From: Pseudonocardiales bacterium | Lineage (GTDB): Bacteria; Actinomycetota; Actinomycetes; Mycobacteriales; Pseudonocardiaceae | Direction: 5' to 3' | Length of the DNA stretch: 64,000 nucleotides | NCBI GenBank assembly: GCA_019243635.1 | Contig: JAFAUB010000008.1 | Coordinates: 62,001-126,000 of the forward strand | Part shown: positions 1-7,652 of the stretch, in pieces | Position numbering within the stretch: the stretch's first letter is position 1 | Layout: each line of letters opens with the position of its first letter | The notes under the pieces: generated by a model | Seen by the model: the letters and a program-made list of their open reading frames with translations, nothing else | Databases searched by the model: none | Told to the model about the DNA's origin: nothing | Made by a program: the position numbers and the translations under genes

Positions 1-27
1 GCCTGACGTTGGGCTACCGCAGGTGTC

Positions 28-1023
28 TTACCCCAGCGCCATGTGCATCCGGACCGTGGTGCCGGTGCCGATCCTTCCGGTGGGTATCTCCACCAGGTCG
101 CAGAGCTCGTTGACCAGGACCAGCCCGTGCCCATGCGGCTGGGACCGGTGCGGCGGGATCCGGCCGACCAACCGGTCGCGCAGCTGGCCGCTGTCGCTGA
201 TCTCGCAGACCAGGGTGCCGGTCTGCGAGTCCTGCCACAGCGACAGCACACCTGCGGCATGGGTGTGCACCAGTGTGTTGGTGGCGACCTCGGTGACCGC
301 CAGGCACAGGTCGGTCACTCGATCGACCCGCAGGCCGGCCCGCAGCGCCCGTCCCTCGACGAACTCCCGGATGCCCGGCAGGTCAGCCGAGGAGCTGAAG
401 ACCAGCATGTCACCCCACAGCTCTGGAGGGTCGGGCAGGAATCGGAGGCTCTCGTCGGCGACGGCGCGCGGGTCCCGGTACTCGGCGCTGAGCGCCCGCC
501 GCGACCCCTCGAGCAGCACCGGATGGGTCTGCCGGGCCTGCGCCAGTGCTGTGGCGCCCAGCCGTCGGCAGTCGTACGGGCACAGAATGGTCGCCTCGTG
601 GCCGGCCAGGGCGATGTTGAGGAGAGCCTCGTGCTGCACCGCGGCGCGGTACTCCGCGGCGGAGCGCTCCGGCCAGATCGGTTCGGCGACGACGCGGACC
701 CGGCGCCCCGGCTGCGCCTGGATGAACGCATAGAGCACAGCGGGGATGATCCGGCCAGGGTTACGACCCGCCTGCGCCATGTCCACGAACTGGACACCCT
801 CGCCATCGGAGCCCAGCATCGACCGCAGCACGTCGAGGCGCGACCCTGGCACCGCGACCAGCGCCAGCTCGGACGACTCGAGCCCCTCACGCAGGAACCG
901 CGCGATGTCGATGGCGTAGTCCTGCTCGTCACGGTGGAACAACGCCTCGTGCACCAGCCCGGTACCGTCGAGCGTTACCCCTGCGGGCCGCCCTCCCCCA
1001 GCATCGGTGAGTAGATCCACCAT
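28..1023 (-). CDS. RsbA-like regulator: MEDS domain plus anti-sigma-type ATPase domain
   Basis: The 331-residue protein has an N-terminal MEDS-type sensory half (about residues 25-185: GLVHEALFHRDEQDYAIDIARFL, then an EPIWPERSAAEYRAAVQHEALLN stretch cut here to its sense: a conserved His/Glu region) and a C-terminal HATPase_c_2 half (about 200-331). The ATPase half shows the N-box-like LAVTEVATNTLVHTHA, the G1-like CEISDSG and the G2-like GHGLVLVNELCD. This architecture is that of the RsbA family of anti-sigma regulatory proteins, which by family knowledge act in partner-switching control of alternative sigma factors in the cytosol. No sigma factor or anti-anti-sigma gene lies beside it, so the partner is unknown. 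It is transcribed away from the acyl-CoA dehydrogenase gene; the 230-bp divergent gap holds inverted repeats. The start is ATG at 1023. Confidence 0.85.
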   Translation of the reverse strand: MVDLLTDAGGGRPAGVTLDGTGLVHEALFHRDEQDYAIDIARFLREGLESSELALVAVPGSRLDVLRSMLGSDGEGVQFVDMAQAGRNPGRIIPAVLYAFIQAQPGRRVRVVAEPIWPERSAAEYRAAVQHEALLNIALAGHEATILCPYDCRRLGATALAQARQTHPVLLEGSRRALSAEYRDPRAVADESLRFLPDPPELWGDMLVFSSSADLPGIREFVEGRALRAGLRVDRVTDLCLAVTEVATNTLVHTHAAGVLSLWQDSQTGTLVCEISDSGQLRDRLVGRIPPHRSQPHGHGLVLVNELCDLVEIPTGRIGTGTTVRMHMALG

Positions 1024-1100
1024 GCATCACCTCTTATGCTGGCGTCCATCTCTGAAGTGAAGACAATACAACTCTTCGTGCCTGGTACGCATCCGGTATT

Positions 1101-1177
1101 CACCCACAAGTGACGTCTGGTGATGGGTTGGTGACACCTGTGGGTGGGCATGCACGCGCACTAAGTGATCACTTGTG
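1101..1177. promoter_or_regulatory. Inverted repeats in a divergent promoter region
   Basis: The 230-bp gap between the RsbA-like gene and the acyl-CoA dehydrogenase gene contains a near-perfect 12-bp inverted repeat (1101-1112 with 1135-1146, one mismatch), a perfect 12-bp palindrome AAGTGATCACTT (1163-1174), and CACAAGTGA (1105-1113) repeated inverted as TCACTTGTG (1169-1177). Repeated use of the same half-site suggests a dimeric repressor. Which regulator binds is not known; a TetR-type fatty-acid regulator is a guess from the neighbouring gene. Confidence 0.45.
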
Positions 1178-1253
1178 GTGATGTGGGGCATGAACGGGGG
1201 CGCGGCGGGCGGGAGTCGCGGCGCGGCGAGCGCACCAGGAGGACTATCGGCCC

Positions 1254-2402
1254 ATGCGCCGTCGGTTGTTCGAGGCTGAGCATGAGGCCTTCCGGGAGAG
1301 CGTTCGCGCCTTCGTGAGCAAGGAGATCGCCCCGCATCTAGCAGCCTGGGACGCCGAGGGCATCGTGCCCCGTGAGCTGTTCACCACCGCCGGTGCGGCC
1401 GGTTTTCTCGGGATGGCGATCCCGGAGGAGCTCGGTGGCGGCGGGGTGTCGGACTTCCGGTTCAACGCGGTGCTGGGCGAGGAGGTGATGGTCGCCGGGG
1501 CAGCGGGCGCCGGGCTCGGGCTGACCCTGCACAACGACATCTGCCTGCCTTACTTCCTGGACCTGGCCACCGAGGAGCAGCGGCGTCGGTGGCTGCCGGG
1601 GATCGCCTCCGGGGAACTGATCACGGCCATCGCGATGACCGAACCGGGGATGGGCTCGGATCTGGCGGGCATGACCACCACCGCGGTGCGCCGGTCCGAC
1701 CATTACCTGCTCAACGGATCGAAGACGTTCGTCAGCAGCGGCATCAACGCCGATCTGGTCATCACTGCGGTGAAGACCGACCCGAGGCAACGCGGTCGGA
1801 GTATCAGCCTGCTCGTGGTGGAACGCGGGATGGAAGGCTTCGAGCGCGGTCGCAATCTCGCCAAGCTGGGGCAGCACGCCCAGGACACCGCCGAGCTGTT
1901 CTTCCGTGACGTCCGTGTACCGGTTGCCAACCTGCTCGGCACGCACGGTGCCGGGTTCGCCCACCTGGTGGACCGGCTACCGCAGGAGCGCCTGTCGATG
2001 GCCGTCTGTGCGGTGGCCGGGGCGCGGGCAGCGCTGGAGCTGACGCTGACCTACGTCAAGAACCGCAAGGCATTCGGCCAACCGATCGGGTCGTTCCAGA
2101 ACACCAGGTTCCGGCTGGCCGAGATGGCCACCGAGATCGACATCGCGCAGACCTTCACCGACCGCTGCATCGAGGCCCTCAACGATGGCGAGCTGACCGT
2201 CGCCGACGCCGCCAAGGCCAAGTGGTGGTGCACCGAGCTGCAGGGCCGGGTGCTCGACGCCTGCCTGCAGCTGCACGGCGGCTACGGCTACATGCTCGAG
2301 TACCCCATCGCCCGGGCCTTCGTCGACGCTCGCGTCACCCGGATCTACGGTGGTACCACCGAGATCATGAAGGAAGTAGTCGGCCGGTCATTGGGCCTGT
2401 GA
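1254..2402 (+). CDS. Acyl-CoA dehydrogenase, long-chain type
   Basis: This 382-residue flavoprotein should catalyse FAD-dependent alpha,beta-dehydrogenation of an acyl-CoA thioester (first step of beta-oxidation or a related branch). Family landmarks in order are an N-terminal helical domain, the flavin/substrate motif AMTEPGMGSDL (about 125-135), the beta-barrel middle domain, and the C-terminal helical domain with RKAFGQPIGSFQ and QLHGGYGYMLEYP. The segment LPQERLSMA matches the helix that carries the catalytic glutamate in long-chain and isovaleryl enzymes. The C-terminal YGGTTEIM lacks the Glu used by medium-chain enzymes. ATG 1254 follows AGGAGG. A hairpin lies just after the stop. It stands alone, with no electron-transfer flavoprotein gene nearby, so the substrate is not deducible. 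Confidence 0.93.
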   Translation: MRRRLFEAEHEAFRESVRAFVSKEIAPHLAAWDAEGIVPRELFTTAGAAGFLGMAIPEELGGGGVSDFRFNAVLGEEVMVAGAAGAGLGLTLHNDICLPYFLDLATEEQRRRWLPGIASGELITAIAMTEPGMGSDLAGMTTTAVRRSDHYLLNGSKTFVSSGINADLVITAVKTDPRQRGRSISLLVVERGMEGFERGRNLAKLGQHAQDTAELFFRDVRVPVANLLGTHGAGFAHLVDRLPQERLSMAVCAVAGARAALELTLTYVKNRKAFGQPIGSFQNTRFRLAEMATEIDIAQTFTDRCIEALNDGELTVADAAKAKWWCTELQGRVLDACLQLHGGYGYMLEYPIARAFVDARVTRIYGGTTEIMKEVVGRSLGL

Positions 2403-2442
2403 CCCGTACGCCCTCCCCAGGTACATCACTTGGAGTGAATGT

Positions 2443-2470
2443 GGGGGTCCGGTGGTACGTAGGGACCCCC
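2443..2470 (+). terminator. Hairpin terminator after acyl-CoA dehydrogenase
   Basis: GGGGGTCC (2443-2450) pairs perfectly with GGACCCCC (2463-2470) across a 12-nt loop, 40 bp after the acyl-CoA dehydrogenase stop. There is no T-tract, as is common in high-GC actinobacteria. Confidence 0.55.
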
Positions 2471-2494
2471 CTCGGCGATGTCTTTACTGAGCAC

Positions 2495-2528
2495 ATCAAC
2501 TCCCACTGATCAACTCCCACTGATCAAC
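2495..2528 (+). repeat. 14-bp tandem repeat upstream of the ssgA-like gene
   Basis: The 14-mer ATCAACTCCCACTG occurs twice head to tail (2495-2508, 2509-2522) and is followed by a third partial copy ATCAAC. It ends 60 bp before the ssgA-like start codon and contains TGATCA dyads at each junction. It may be an operator, or a replication-slippage product. Confidence 0.6.
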
Positions 2529-2588
2529 CGGAGAGCGACACAGGCTCGGTACGCATCGAGTCCGAACCACACGGAGAGGCGGCCCACG

Positions 2589-3011
2589 ATGACCAGCTAC
2601 GGCGGTGAGGCGGTTGCCCACGACATGTTCGCGCTGCTGCATGAGGCCGCGGCACCCGTGGTGACCCGCTGGACCTACTGCACCGACGACCCCTTCGCGG
2701 TGACCGTCGAGATCCAGACCCGCGGCAACCGTTTCGTCGACTGGGTGCTGGCCCGTGATCTGCTCGTGGAAGGGCTGCACGCTCCCGCCGGGATCGGTGA
2801 CGTGCGGGTGCGCCCCGCCACCATGGGCGAGTGGGAGGTGACCCTGGTCGAGATCCGCTCACCCGACGGGCACGCCGTGCTGGAGGTGGACCGCGACCTG
2901 CTGCGGGAGTTCGTCGAGGCCACTATCGACGTCATCCCGCTGGGCAGTGAGGGCATGGCCGTCGACATCGACGCCGAGATCGAGAAGATCACCAGGAGCT
3001 GCGCGGACTGA
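2589..3011 (+). CDS. SsgA-family sporulation/cell-division regulator
   Basis: This 140-residue protein matches the SsgA-like family of mycelial actinomycetes, small proteins that (by family knowledge) help position septation and peptidoglycan remodelling. Visible family features are the N-terminal beta-rich half with PFAVTVEIQT, the central VDWVLARDLLVEGL, IGDVRVRP, the strand VLEVDRDLLREFVEAT, and the acidic C-terminal helix. I chose ATG 2589 over the in-frame upstream start because a purine-rich GGAGAGG precedes it and because the family starts at this point. The only other regulatory feature seen is the 14-bp tandem repeat 60 bp upstream. There is no SsgR-type regulator next to it. Confidence 0.9.
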   Translation: MTSYGGEAVAHDMFALLHEAAAPVVTRWTYCTDDPFAVTVEIQTRGNRFVDWVLARDLLVEGLHAPAGIGDVRVRPATMGEWEVTLVEIRSPDGHAVLEVDRDLLREFVEATIDVIPLGSEGMAVDIDAEIEKITRSCAD

Positions 3012-3062
3012 GCCGAGTGCTTTTAGTCGAGGTGACGGCCGTTATCTGCGAGAATGTAGATT

Positions 3063-4844
3063 ATGTCGGCGCCGGGGAAGTACTCTGATGAGTTTCGGCA
3101 GCGCGCTGTGCGGATGGTCTTTGAGGCCCGTCGGGAAGGTGGCGGCCAGCCCGAAGCGATCAGTCGGGTCGCTGAGAAGCTGAGGGTGCACCCCGGGACG
3201 CTGCAACACTGGGTCGAGCGGGCCCACGGTGACGAGCAGACGCAGAGCGACGAGCAGACGCAGAGCGACGAGCAGGCACAGAGGGACGAGCGGACGCCGA
3301 GGCACGAGCAGGCGCAGGCATTCGACGCGACGACGATCACCGAGTCTGATCCGTATGAGGCGGGCGTGCAGCTCGTGGAGTTCGGCGCGCTCGATGAGGC
3401 GCAGACCGTGTGGGGCACCGCCGCCGAGGCCGGCGACACCGAGGCCGCGTTCAACCTGGGTGTGCTGCTGGTGCGGCGCGGCGACCTCGACGAGGCGGCC
3501 ACCTGGTGGCGAAAGGCCGCCGACGCCGGTGACCCGGACGCCGCGGCCGCGTTGGGCATGCTGCTGGTGCAGCGCGGTGAGCTCGATGAGTCGGAGAAGT
3601 TGTGGCGCGCGGCCGCCGAGGCCGGCAACACCGACGCCGCCACCGGTCTCGGCCGGCTGTTGGTGCGGCGCGGTGACCTCGCCGGGGCGGAGACCTGGTG
3701 GCGCACCGCCGCCCGAGCCGGTGACACCGAGGCCGCCACCGGACTGGGTGTGCTGCTGGAAAAACGCGGCGAGCAGGACGAGGCGGAGACCTGGTGGCGC
3801 ACCGCCGCCGAGGCCGGCGACACCGCCGCCGCCACCGGACTGGGTGTCCTGCTGGTGCGGCGCGGCGACGTCGCCGAGGCGGAGACCTGGTGGCGCACCG
3901 CCGCCGAGGCCGGCGACACCGCCGCCGCCACCGGACTGGGTGTCCTGCTGGAGCAGCGCGGCGACGTCGCCGACGCTGAGACCTGGTACCGGAGCGCCGC
4001 GCGGGCCGGTAACACCGACGGCGCCAACTACCTCGGCCGGCTGCTGGAGCAGCGCGGCGACCTAGCCGACGCCGAGACCTGGTGGCGCACCGCCGCCGAG
4101 GCCGGCAACACCACCGCCGCCAACAACCTGGGCCAGCTGTTGGTGCAGCGCGGCGACCTCGACGGGGCGGAGACCTGGTGGCGCCGCGCCGCCGAGGCCG
4201 GCAACACCACAACCGCTGCGGGCCTCGGCGTGCTGTTGGAGGGACGCGGCGAGCTGGACGAGGCGGTGAGGTGGTACCGCGCCGCCGCGCAGGCCGGCAA
4301 CCTGGCCGCCGCCGCCGGTCTCGGTGGGCTGCTGGAGCAGCGCGGCGCGCTGGACGAGGCCGCACGCTGGTACGACGCCGCCGCGCAGGCCGGCAACACC
4401 ACCGCCGCCTACAACCTCGGCCTACTGCTCAAGCGGCGGGGCGACCTCGACGGGGCGGTGCGGTGGTCCCGGGCCGCCGCCGAGGCCGGCAACACCGATG
4501 CCGCCAACAACCTCGGCCTGCTGCTGGAAGAGCGGGGTGACCTCGAGGGGGCGGTGAGCTGGTACCGCACCGCCGCGCAGGCCGGCAACACCACCGCCGC
4601 CTACAACCTCGGCCTACTGCTCAAGCAGCGGGGCGACCTCGACGGGGCGGTGAGCTGGTACCGCACCGCCGCGCAGGCCGGCAACACCAGCGCCGCCAAC
4701 AACCTCGGCGTCCTGCTGGAGCAGCGCGGCGATCTCGACGGAGCGGAAAGCTGGTACCGCACCGCCGCCGAAGCCGGCAACACCAGCGCCGCCTATAATC
4801 TCGGCATCCTGCTGGGGCAGCAGCGGTCCCGGGCCGGCTCATGA
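3063..4844 (+). CDS. Transposase-type HTH fused to Sel1/TPR-like repeat protein
   Basis: The 593-residue product has two clear parts. Residues 1-55 (MSAPGKYSDEFRQRAVRMVF, then AISRVAEKLRVHPGTLQHWVE) look like the N-terminal helix-turn-helix of IS3-family transposase OrfA. A hydrophilic DEQTQS-repeat linker (about 56-95) follows. The rest is fifteen tandem 32-residue repeats of the type LGVLLxQRGDLDGAETWWRTAAEAGNTxAA, which resemble Sel1/TPR solenoid units and normally bind protein partners. There is no integrase catalytic domain (DDE) and no OrfB downstream. One inference is a DNA-binding scaffold derived from a captured transposase start. Another is that the HTH merely donated a start region. 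There is no strong Shine-Dalgarno before ATG 3063. Codon use matches the host. Confidence 0.85.
   Translation: MSAPGKYSDEFRQRAVRMVFEARREGGGQPEAISRVAEKLRVHPGTLQHWVERAHGDEQTQSDEQTQSDEQAQRDERTPRHEQAQAFDATTITESDPYEAGVQLVEFGALDEAQTVWGTAAEAGDTEAAFNLGVLLVRRGDLDEAATWWRKAADAGDPDAAAALGMLLVQRGELDESEKLWRAAAEAGNTDAATGLGRLLVRRGDLAGAETWWRTAARAGDTEAATGLGVLLEKRGEQDEAETWWRTAAEAGDTAAATGLGVLLVRRGDVAEAETWWRTAAEAGDTAAATGLGVLLEQRGDVADAETWYRSAARAGNTDGANYLGRLLEQRGDLADAETWWRTAAEAGNTTAANNLGQLLVQRGDLDGAETWWRRAAEAGNTTTAAGLGVLLEGRGELDEAVRWYRAAAQAGNLAAAAGLGGLLEQRGALDEAARWYDAAAQAGNTTAAYNLGLLLKRRGDLDGAVRWSRAAAEAGNTDAANNLGLLLEERGDLEGAVSWYRTAAQAGNTTAAYNLGLLLKQRGDLDGAVSWYRTAAQAGNTSAANNLGVLLEQRGDLDGAESWYRTAAEAGNTSAAYNLGILLGQQRSRAGS
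3385..4824 (+). repeat. Fifteen tandem 96-bp coding repeats
   Basis: The Sel1/TPR-like region is built from 96-bp units that are very similar at DNA level. For example, the units that start near 3790 and 3886 share a long identical run through GAGACCTGGTGGCGCACCGC and beyond. The strong nucleotide identity between neighbours indicates recent duplication or ongoing gene conversion. Copy number may vary between strains. Confidence 0.8.
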
Positions 4845-4884
4845 CCGCTCGAGCCGGGTTTGTCGAAACCGGGGGCGGTACAAC

Positions 4885-5469
4885 GTGGACATGAGTTCGC
4901 TGCGCTGGCTCTCGGACCTGGTGACTCGACCGGCCAGCACCGTCCTCGAGGCCACTGCGGCGCTGGTGGCGCTGCCGCGTCGGGTGGTCACGATGGTGAT
5001 CGAGGTCGAGCAGACGCTCGCGGCTGTGAACTCGGCCACAACCCGGACCGACGAGCTGATCGACCGCATCAACGGCATCGCCACCAAGGCCGAGGGCGCA
5101 GTGCTGGCCGCCCGCGAGACGGTCGGTGCCGCCGCTGTGGCCATCGAGCAGGCCAGCACCATCACCGCGACCGCCGCGCCGCTGATGGCCAGCTACTCCG
5201 AGCCGCTGCGCCGCCTGGAGCCGGCGCTGCGTCGGCTGGCGGAGACGACCGACACACAGGAGGTCGACGCCCTGGTCAAGCTCATCGACCGGCTACCGCG
5301 CCTGGTCAACGCGATGGACGATGACGTGATGCCGCTGCTGGATCGCCTCGACCAGACCGGCCCCGACCTCAACCAGCTACTGGACAGTGTCTCCGACCTC
5401 AACCGGATGGCCGGCCGCCTGCCCAAGGTCTTCCGTCGCCGCCGCGACACCCCAGCCGACAAAACCTGA
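4885..5469 (+). CDS. Hypothetical helical protein
   Basis: I do not recognise a named family with certainty. The 194-residue protein is predicted to be almost wholly helical: an amphipathic N-terminus (about 5-45), a coiled-coil-like centre rich in Ala, Glu and Thr with LIDRINGIATKAEGAVLAAR, and a C-terminal heptad-like stretch with LLDRLDQTGPDLNQLLDSV that ends in a basic tail (PKVFRRRRDTP). Similar short proteins occur widely in actinobacteria without known function. GTG 4885 sits 6 nt after a GGGGGCGG motif; ATG 4891 is the alternative start. The gene follows the repeat protein by 40 bp, possibly co-transcribed, and converges with the carbamoyltransferase gene with only a 9-bp gap. Confidence 0.7.
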   Translation: MDMSSLRWLSDLVTRPASTVLEATAALVALPRRVVTMVIEVEQTLAAVNSATTRTDELIDRINGIATKAEGAVLAARETVGAAAVAIEQASTITATAAPLMASYSEPLRRLEPALRRLAETTDTQEVDALVKLIDRLPRLVNAMDDDVMPLLDRLDQTGPDLNQLLDSVSDLNRMAGRLPKVFRRRRDTPADKT

Positions 5470-5478
5470 TCAGCCACC

Positions 5479-6417
5479 TCAGCTCTCGACGCTCGACCTG
5501 GTAGCTCCCAACAGATGCAGCAGCAACGCCTGTTGCGCGTGCATCCTGTTCTCGGCCTGCTGGTAGATGATGGAGCGTTCGCTCTCCACCATGTCGGCGG
5601 AAATCTCATAGTCCGGATGGATCGGCATGTCGTGCATGATCCACGGATCCGCTCCGCCCAAGTTCCTCCGGTTCACCTGGAACGGGATCATCAGCTTGAT
5701 CCGATGTTCCTTCTCCTCCGCATACGCCTGGTCGTTGAAGTACTCCATGTCGACCCAGGTGTCGGTGTAGACGAAGTCGGCCTCATGCGCGGCGGAGGCT
5801 AGGTCGTCCCTGCGCTCGACCAGGCCACTAGCCAGCGCCTGCTGCTCCAGCTCCTGGTCGACCGCACTCTCGTGGATCAGTGGCGTCACCAGCAGCAGCC
5901 GTACACCCAGCGCGATGCAGCCTTCGACCAGACTGTTCGCCACGTTGTTGTGTACGCCGACATAGCACAGGGTCACCCCGTCGAACCGGCCACTGACCTC
6001 CAGGATCGTCAGAAAGTCAGCGAGGGCCTGCGAGGGGTGGTAGCGGTCGTCGCAGCCGTTGATCACCGGGACCCGGCTGCTGCCGGCGAGCCTGCGCAGT
6101 GTGCTGTGCGAGCGGAGCCTGGCCACGATGATGTCGGAGTTCCGCGAGACGTACTGAGCCTCATACTCGACCGGGGTGATCGGGAAGTTCGACCTGTGCC
6201 AGTCGAGCACCACGGAGTATCCGCCCATTCGGGCGATCGCCGACTGGTAGGACAGTGCCGTCCTGGTCGAGGTCTTCTCGAACAGCATGAGCAGGCCACG
6301 GCCGTCAGCGGCGTGCCGGAAGCGCGCCGGATCGGCCTTGATCTCCACCGCCTGGCGCAGGATGTCCCCCACTGTGTTCGGGGCAAGGTCCCTGAGCCTC
6401 AACAGGTGTGCTGCCAT
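5479..6417 (-). CDS. Ornithine-carbamoyltransferase-family enzyme, atypical motif
   Basis: This 312-residue protein belongs to the aspartate/ornithine carbamoyltransferase family. The carbamoyl-phosphate loop FEKTSTRT (about 47-54) and HPSQALADF (about 126-134) are intact, so carbamoyl-phosphate binding is expected. The amino-acid side is unusual: the ornithine-enzyme motif HCLP is replaced by HDMP (in MHDMPIHPDYE), and the DxWxSMG loop reads DTWVDMEYF. The catalytic Cys of classical ornithine enzymes is therefore missing. The acceptor may be ornithine or another amine such as putrescine, agmatine or an acylated amino acid; the sequence cannot decide. No other arginine-pathway gene is near, which argues against a standard argF. 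A dispersed palindrome (6648-6706) lies in the 320-bp upstream gap. Confidence 0.85.
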   Translation of the reverse strand: MAAHLLRLRDLAPNTVGDILRQAVEIKADPARFRHAADGRGLLMLFEKTSTRTALSYQSAIARMGGYSVVLDWHRSNFPITPVEYEAQYVSRNSDIIVARLRSHSTLRRLAGSSRVPVINGCDDRYHPSQALADFLTILEVSGRFDGVTLCYVGVHNNVANSLVEGCIALGVRLLLVTPLIHESAVDQELEQQALASGLVERRDDLASAAHEADFVYTDTWVDMEYFNDQAYAEEKEHRIKLMIPFQVNRRNLGGADPWIMHDMPIHPDYEISADMVESERSIIYQQAENRMHAQQALLLHLLGATRSSVES

Positions 6418-6647
6418 GTGCTCCTGCCTCGATCGTGTCCGACCTCAGGAACCGTCCCTGAGCGCGGACAGAACCCCCGTCCCGATCAGTCTCACAGTAG
6501 ATCCCACCATGCCCAGCGCCCACTTCCACTATGGCGTCACAGTCCACCTGGGACAACACAGGGGTGGGAGGCCAGGCCCCGGCGAAGTCCTGTCCCAACA
6601 GCTGGATCCCATGAATCGCCGGTCCCGATCTCGGGTGCACTCAGTAC

Positions 6648-6706
6648 GCCGAGTTCGACAACGGAGCTGCTCGGCAGCTTCAGACAGCTCCGCTGTCGAA
6701 CTCGGC
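6648..6706. repeat. Dispersed palindrome, family 1, copy 1
   Basis: A 22-bp arm (6648-6669) pairs with 6685-6706 with one G/T-type mismatch. The outer part GCCGAGTTCGAC...GTCGAACTCGGC and the left flank CTCAGTAC are shared exactly with a second copy at 42362-42421. The inner stem differs but is still paired. It lies in the 320-bp gap between the carbamoyltransferase start and the ABC permease stop (both leftward), in which I see no gene. It could act as a terminator or be a mobile palindromic element. Confidence 0.75.
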
Positions 6707-6737
6707 GACAGTAGGGTTGATCACTCGGTTCGTGCGG

Positions 6738-7652
6738 TCAGCGGCCGCGGGCGACGGTGAGACCCCGGGCTCGGAGCACCCGGCGCTCCAGGGGAGCGAA
6801 GACGAGGAGCTCGATAGCGACTCCGACCGCCAGGATCAGGAAGATCGAGGCGATCACGAGGTCCATCGCGTTCAGCTGCCGGCCGATGTTGAGCTGCTGT
6901 CCCAGTCCGATGCCCAGCGCGGGCGAGTAGGTGATGAGCTCGGCGGCCATCAGCGATCGCCACGAGAACGCCCAGCCCTGCTTGAGACCGGCCAGGTATC
7001 CCGGCAGCGCCGCTGGTAGCAGCACGTGCCGAAGCCGGCCGACGGCACCCAGTCCCAGCACCCTGCCGACCTTGTCGAGCAACGGTGGTACCTGGTCGAA
7101 CCCGGCGAGTAGCCCGCCCGCGATGGAGGGGACGGCGCCGAGCAGCACCACCGCGTAGATGGCGGCGTCGGACAGGCCGAACCAGATGATCGCCGCGGGG
7201 ACCCACGCGACCGACGGTAGGCTCTGCAGCCCGCTGACGAACGGACCGAGAGCGGCCCGTAGCCACCGGCTTCGCCACATCGCCAGCCCGAGCACGGTGC
7301 CCACCACCAAAGACGCCATGAACCCCAGAGCCCCCCGGGACACGCTGATCGAGATGGCCTCGGCGGCCCGGCCATCGCGCACCGTCTGACCCAATGTCGC
7401 CAGCACGTCACGTGGGCCGGGTAGGGCATAGCTCGGCTTGAGCCCGGCGCTGTAGGCCAGCTGCCAGAGCGCGATGAACGCCACCACCGCGACGAGGGGG
7501 GGCAACACCGATCGCAGGAACACCGTCCCAGGCCCGGGCCGCGGTGGCAAGGCGGGCATCTCCAGGGCATCCAGCCCGGCCTCGAAGGCCCGGCTGTCCT
7601 CGACCGCCGGTGTCGTGCCCGCAGCGGGCATGGTCTCGTCGTCAACGACCAT
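6738..7652 (-). CDS. ABC transporter permease, SsuC-like
   Basis: This 304-residue integral membrane protein has about six membrane segments and the binding-protein-dependent transport signature (the EAA-type loop near ALPGYLAGLKQGWAFSWRSL). It belongs with SsuC/TauC permeases, which take up aliphatic sulfonates, taurine or related organic compounds. An N-terminal cytoplasmic extension (about 1-45) precedes the first membrane segment. It is the last gene of a binding protein-ATPase-permease operon, and its start overlaps the end of the ATPase gene by 11 bp. The substrate is not fixed by sequence; sulfonates, nitrate, riboflavin precursors and thiamine precursors all use this fold. Confidence 0.88.
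   Translation of the reverse strand: MVVDDETMPAAGTTPAVEDSRAFEAGLDALEMPALPPRPGPGTVFLRSVLPPLVAVVAFIALWQLAYSAGLKPSYALPGPRDVLATLGQTVRDGRAAEAISISVSRGALGFMASLVVGTVLGLAMWRSRWLRAALGPFVSGLQSLPSVAWVPAAIIWFGLSDAAIYAVVLLGAVPSIAGGLLAGFDQVPPLLDKVGRVLGLGAVGRLRHVLLPAALPGYLAGLKQGWAFSWRSLMAAELITYSPALGIGLGQQLNIGRQLNAMDLVIASIFLILAVGVAIELLVFAPLERRVLRARGLTVARGR

Noticed and set aside
3063-3240. Insertion sequence of the IS3 family
   Set aside because: Only the OrfA-like HTH is present. There is no OrfB, no catalytic triad and no terminal inverted repeat that I can see.
3385-4824. Regular repeats that could suggest a CRISPR array
   Set aside because: Units are 96 bp, all coding, without alternating unique spacers, and no cas genes are present.
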